From the NCBI GenBank assembly GCA_002309035.1, contig DBWT01000020.1, forward strand, positions 2,199 through 11,339: a stretch of 9,141 bases of DNA. Direction: 5' to 3'. The position numbers were made by a program, and so were the translations under genes. A model generated the notes under the pieces. The model did no database searches, was not told the DNA's origin, and saw only the letters and a program-made list of their open reading frames with translations. This document shows positions 6,449 through 9,141 of the stretch, piece after piece. How positions within the stretch are numbered: position 1 is the first letter of the stretch; the number at the start of each line of letters is the position of its first letter. This DNA comes from Caryophanales bacterium UBA1231. GTDB lineage: Bacteria; Bacillota_I; Bacilli_A; ML615J-28; CAG-313.

Positions 6449-7042
6449 ATGGCAGAATTAAATATATTTGGAACCAAACATATTTCAGGTGGAACATTTA
6501 AAGATATTAGTGTTTTAGGTGTTTTAAATGCTGATGGTGATGTTCATACAGATGATTTATCGGTTTTAGGTAAAGCATATTTTGAATCTAATGTTTTTTC
6601 AAATGATGTTGATATTGTCGGTCTTGCTGAAATCAAAGGCAATTTAAGATGTCAAAATGTCGATATCATTGGAAAAGCAACAATTAATGGTAACGTTGAT
6701 TCAACAAAACTAGAAGTTGTGGGCAAAGCAACAGTCTTGGGTGATGTGAATGTTGATCAAGCTGAGATTGTTGCGGTAGGATCATCATTCAATAATATAT
6801 ATGGTGATACAATAAAATTTAAAAGCAATCCAAAATATAAAGGCGTTACAATTAATAGCGATGATCCTGTTACAGCAAATGAAATTGATGCGACAAACAT
6901 TACATTAAAGAATATTAAAGTTAAAAAAGTATCTGGCGAAAATATTAAAATATTAGATAATGTTGAAGTTGAATTAGTTGAATATTCAAAAAGTTTATCT
7001 ATTTCAAGAGATGCTAAAATAGGAAAAATAGTAAAATTTTAA
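6449..7042 (+). CDS. Bactofilin-like polymer-forming cytoskeletal protein (YhbE/YhbF type)
   Basis: A 197-residue protein without signal or membrane segment, probably a cytosolic beta-helix that polymerises without nucleotide. Five consecutive 17-residue turns run from residue 20 to 104, e.g. VDIVGLAEIKGNLRCQN (54-70), VDIIGKATINGNVDSTK (71-87) and LEVVGKATVLGDVNVDQ (88-104), with Gly at fixed sites. The C-terminal part (about 144-180: EIDATNITLKNIKVKK..., then VELVEYS) resembles the second half of Firmicutes YhbE/YhbF proteins. It is somewhat shorter than those, and only one copy is present where B. subtilis has two. AAGGAG, partly inside the yhbD stop, lies six bases before the ATG. Bactofilins scaffold cell shape, envelope enzymes or motility; which of these applies here cannot be told. 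Confidence 0.85.
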   Translation: MAELNIFGTKHISGGTFKDISVLGVLNADGDVHTDDLSVLGKAYFESNVFSNDVDIVGLAEIKGNLRCQNVDIIGKATINGNVDSTKLEVVGKATVLGDVNVDQAEIVAVGSSFNNIYGDTIKFKSNPKYKGVTINSDDPVTANEIDATNITLKNIKVKKVSGENIKILDNVEVELVEYSKSLSISRDAKIGKIVKF

Positions 7043-7054
7043 AGGAGAATAATT

Positions 7055-7477
7055 ATGAAAACAAAAATTGAAGTAAACGGCGAAGAAATCGATGTAGATT
7101 TAGATAATCTATCTGAAGAAGAGTTAAAAGAATATAACATTAAAGTTAACAATGGTGAAGAAGGATTTATCCGTCCAAAAAGAAAAGCAGTTAGAAAGAT
7201 TAGACAAATCATTCCACTTATCTGTATTATGGCATTCTTCCTTTGTGGCTTTTTAATCCCTGATGGATGGCGTTGGAGCTGGACAATATTATTACTTATT
7301 CCATTTTTTGAGACATTACTTTCATTTGAATCAAAAAAGACAAGAAGAATTATCGCATCTTGCCTTACACTAATTATTATTGCTGGAACAATATTTATTG
7401 GATGTTACTTTCATGTATGGTCTTGGTGTTGGGTTTTCTTCTTTCTAATTCCTATTGTACATATTTTAGCTGAATAG
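7055..7477 (+). CDS. Small membrane protein with duplicated WxWxW...LIP hairpin
   Basis: A 140-residue protein of no family I can name. The N-terminus (1-40) is acidic and soluble, followed by a basic stretch (41-50) and four predicted helices at about 51-68, 72-90, 98-118 and 120-139. The two hairpins are an internal duplication: W72-x-W74-x-W76 with LIP at 81-83, and W122-x-W124-x-W126 with LIP at 131-133, offset by exactly 50 residues. Such Trp/LIP hairpins also occur as C-terminal membrane tails of some Firmicutes regulators, from memory. AAAGGAG overlaps the bactofilin stop and lies seven bases before the ATG. Co-transcription suggests it could anchor or localise the bactofilin; that is inference. 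Confidence 0.8.
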   Translation: MKTKIEVNGEEIDVDLDNLSEEELKEYNIKVNNGEEGFIRPKRKAVRKIRQIIPLICIMAFFLCGFLIPDGWRWSWTILLLIPFFETLLSFESKKTRRIIASCLTLIIIAGTIFIGCYFHVWSWCWVFFFLIPIVHILAE

Positions 7478-7484
7478 GTGTTTC

Positions 7485-8306
7485 ATGAATCAAAACAAAG
7501 AATATTTAGAAAAGGATATTAAAAAGCATAAACCCAATTTATTTATTCCAATATTTAATACAATTCTTGGTATTGCATTTATCATATTAATGATAAGAGT
7601 AACAATTTATAATCATGTAAATCCATTATATTTAGTAATCGTAATAATTATTGTTTTAATCTTTATTGGCGGTAGCTTTTTCACATCTTTCTTTTTCAAA
7701 AGGAAAAATAAGAAATTAACAAAAGATTTTGACAAAGAAACTGAACTATTGTTTAAAGCAATGTATGAAATTAAAAAAGGAACATACATTGAACCAAACA
7801 CAAAAGTTGAGTTTGAAATCCTAGATGAGTATCAAAATATCCCCAAAATTGAATTTGATAAAGAAAAAAGAGCATTTATTCCAACAAATCATTTTGATAT
7901 TTTTATCAATATGTCAACAAGCTGTTCTGGTTTAATGGTTGATTACAATACTTTACATGTAATATCATACGAAGGAATGAGTCCAAACTCTATTTGGAAA
8001 AAGAAACATTTAACACTTCCTCCTTCTAAACAAGGATCTTTAAAATTAAACCTTCATGAATACAATAAAATGAAGCATCTAACATTAAAAATTCTAAAAG
8101 ATACAGATATGTATTATGATCCAAAAAGTGGAATATATTTAATTGGTGAATTAAAAAGAACATCTTTAGACGATATTATCCAACTTGGAGAAAATCTTTT
8201 TGTAGCACTTTATGAAAACGAAGTTAAAGCAATATATGTCATACTTCCTCCAAAACTATTTAAAGAGCCAAAGAAAAGAAAAAGTTCTTTAAATATAAAA
8301 AAGTAA
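7485..8306 (+). CDS. Unrecognised membrane protein with two helices and a cytosolic C-terminal domain
   Basis: A 273-residue protein that I cannot assign to a family. A Lys-rich N-terminus is followed by two hydrophobic helices (about 18-38 and 47-71) joined by a short loop, then KRKNKK (72-77), so both ends are predicted inside by the positive-inside rule. Residues about 78-273 form a soluble domain with mixed alpha/beta character, including SCSGLMVDYNTLHVISYEG (146-164) and a near-terminal VKAIYVILPPKLF. The very C-terminus is basic. It begins seven bases after the previous stop with only a weak AGGTG (7476-7480), so translation may depend on coupling. It closes the yhbD-bactofilin unit and its stop lies within the terminator stem. 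Confidence 0.8.
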   Translation: MNQNKEYLEKDIKKHKPNLFIPIFNTILGIAFIILMIRVTIYNHVNPLYLVIVIIIVLIFIGGSFFTSFFFKRKNKKLTKDFDKETELLFKAMYEIKKGTYIEPNTKVEFEILDEYQNIPKIEFDKEKRAFIPTNHFDIFINMSTSCSGLMVDYNTLHVISYEGMSPNSIWKKKHLTLPPSKQGSLKLNLHEYNKMKHLTLKILKDTDMYYDPKSGIYLIGELKRTSLDDIIQLGENLFVALYENEVKAIYVILPPKLFKEPKKRKSSLNIKK

Positions 8307-8332
8307 TTTGATTTAATTCAAATTACTTTTTT
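8297..8332 (+). terminator. Long-stem intrinsic terminator overlapping the last stop codon
   Basis: AAAAAAGTAATTTGA (8297-8311), loop TTTAAT, TCAAATTACTTTTTT (8318-8332): a perfect 15-bp stem ending in a T run. The A-rich left arm could also let it work from the other strand, although no convergent gene is seen. The TAA stop (8304-8306) is inside the stem. Confidence 0.9.
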
Positions 8333-8350
8333 ATATTATTATTAGAGTTT

Positions 8351-8362
8351 TATGTATACATA
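8351..8362. promoter_or_regulatory. 12-bp perfect palindrome in the sufC upstream region
   Basis: TATGTATACATA reads the same on both strands and runs into TATAAT (8361-8366). It could be an operator or a chance AT-rich palindrome. No good -35 box accompanies that TATAAT. Confidence 0.25.
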
Positions 8363-8423
8363 TAATGTAATAAAAAAAGAATAATTTAGCCTAATTTTTT
8401 AATTTCATTAAAAAGCAATAAAA

Positions 8424-8452
8424 TTTACTAAAATACCCATCTATGATATAAT
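8424..8452 (+). promoter_or_regulatory. Promoter of sufC with extended -10
   Basis: TTTACT (8424-8429), 17-bp spacer, TATAAT (8447-8452), preceded by TG one base away (TGATATAAT, extended -10). The transcript should start near 8459, leaving a short leader with AAGGAGA (8464-8470) nine bases before the ATG at 8480. Confidence 0.85.
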
Positions 8453-8479
8453 AAAATAGATTTAAGGAGATATATAAAT

Positions 8480-9141
8480 ATGTCTAAATTAGAAATAAAA
8501 AACTTAAATGTATCAGTAGAGGGCAAAGAAATTCTTCATGATGTTAATTTAACAATAAATACTAATGAAATCAATGTTATTATGGGTCCTAATGGTACTG
8601 GTAAATCAACTCTTGCCAATGCGATTATGGGGCATTATAAATATGAAATCACTAAAGGTGAAATATTATTGGATGGTGAAAATATAACAAATCTTTCAGT
8701 TGATGAAAGATCAAGAAAAGGTTTGTTTTTAGCAATGCAATATCCTGCTGAAATTGAAGGTGTAACAAACTCAGAATTCATCAAAACAGCAATGGAATCA
8801 CGTTTAGAAAATGATGAACACATTTCCCTCTTTAAATATATCAAAGAGCTTGAAAAAGCTACTAAAGATTTGAAGATGAATCAAGATTTACCACATCGTT
8901 TCGTCAATGTTGGTTTTTCTGGTGGTGAAAAGAAAAGAAATGAAGTTCTTCAAATGAAATTATTGAAACCTAAATTTGCGATACTAGATGAAATTGATTC
9001 AGGTCTTGATGTTGATGCTTTAAGAATTGTTGGTGAAAATGTCTATAACATGAAATCACCATCTTTTGGAGCATTAGTCATTACACACTATGAAAGATTA
9101 TTAGATTATATTATTCCTGATTATGTTCATATTATGATTAA
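8480..9141 (+). CDS. sufC: SufC, Fe-S cluster assembly ATPase (3' end outside window)
   Basis: A cytosolic ABC-type ATPase that works with SufB and SufD in the SUF scaffold for building Fe-S clusters; it is soluble and not a transporter. The 220 visible codons hold every nucleotide-binding motif: Walker A GPNGTGKS (36-43), Q-loop Gln87 in AMQYP, signature FSGGEKKR (146-153), Walker B AILDE (167-171), D-loop SGLD and H-loop His203 in ITHYERL. The family's usual length is about 245-260, so perhaps 30 residues are missing. Its own promoter and a preceding terminator make it the first gene of a new unit, as expected for the Firmicutes suf order with sufC first. The neighbours needed to confirm that (sufD, sufS, sufU, sufB) would lie beyond the window. 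The nifJ gene at the other end encodes a consumer of Fe-S clusters. Confidence 0.97.
   Translation, partial: MSKLEIKNLNVSVEGKEILHDVNLTINTNEINVIMGPNGTGKSTLANAIMGHYKYEITKGEILLDGENITNLSVDERSRKGLFLAMQYPAEIEGVTNSEFIKTAMESRLENDEHISLFKYIKELEKATKDLKMNQDLPHRFVNVGFSGGEKKRNEVLQMKLLKPKFAILDEIDSGLDVDALRIVGENVYNMKSPSFGALVITHYERLLDYIIPDYVHIMI

Noticed and set aside
7613..7801. 62-codon - strand frame
   Set aside because: Mirror of the Ile/Lys-rich membrane segment of the forward gene; no initiation site.
8352..8384. Tiny ORF (about 10 codons) before sufC
   Set aside because: No ribosome binding site and no recognisable leader-peptide or attenuator structure.
8635..8844. 69-codon - strand frame
   Set aside because: Antisense of sufC, whose motifs are intact on the + strand.

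Overview
The window comes from a low-GC (roughly 30% by eye), AT-rich Gram-positive-type bacterium that uses the standard code: TGG is the Trp codon throughout, and TGA ends the LytTR gene in an ATGA overlap. Strong AGGAGG-like ribosome binding sites, AGA-rich arginine usage, a pyruvate:ferredoxin oxidoreductase, a yhbD/bactofilin block and a sufC gene of the Firmicutes type suggest an anaerobic member of the Bacilli/Erysipelotrichia or a deep Mollicutes-related lineage, possibly uncultured and gut-associated. That placement is inference. All recognised genes are on the + strand.

Layout. (1) 1-1257: 3' third of nifJ (pyruvate:ferredoxin/flavodoxin oxidoreductase), closed by a good intrinsic terminator. 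(2) 1475-5722: a three-gene overlapping operon coding a small LytTR DNA-binding regulator, a four-helix DUF3021 membrane protein, and a 1110-residue acidic lipoprotein, closed by a terminator. The lipoprotein has seven divergent copies of a ~110-residue domain that I do not recognise; three InlB/Listeria-Bacteroides-like 'GWY' domains are inserted after copies 2, 3 and 4. (3) 5815-8306: a near-consensus promoter driving a yhbD-like (DUF4004, MerR-type HTH) regulator, a bactofilin-like beta-helix protein, a small four-helix membrane protein built from an internal 50-residue duplication, and an unrecognised two-helix membrane protein with a cytosolic domain. A long-stem terminator overlaps the last stop codon. 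(4) 8424-9141: an extended -10 promoter and the 5' part of sufC, the Fe-S assembly ATPase, cut by the window end.

How the genes work together. LytTR plus DUF3021 is a known one-component-like pairing in Firmicutes, in which the membrane partner is thought to restrain the regulator. Here the pair is translationally coupled to a large surface lipoprotein, and direct repeats ACCGnnTA sit 20 bp apart just upstream, so autoregulated surface display is the most attractive reading. The yhbD-bactofilin block resembles B. subtilis yhbD-yhbE-yhbF, with two membrane proteins that could anchor or organise the filament. The metabolic genes at the two ends (PFOR, SufC) are linked only by Fe-S biology and are not obviously part of either central operon.

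The most novel item is the mosaic lipoprotein under apparent LytTR/DUF3021 control; the second is the bactofilin operon with its two membrane partners. No tRNA, rRNA, CRISPR, insertion sequence or phage gene was seen. No gene-free stretch exceeds 300 bases.
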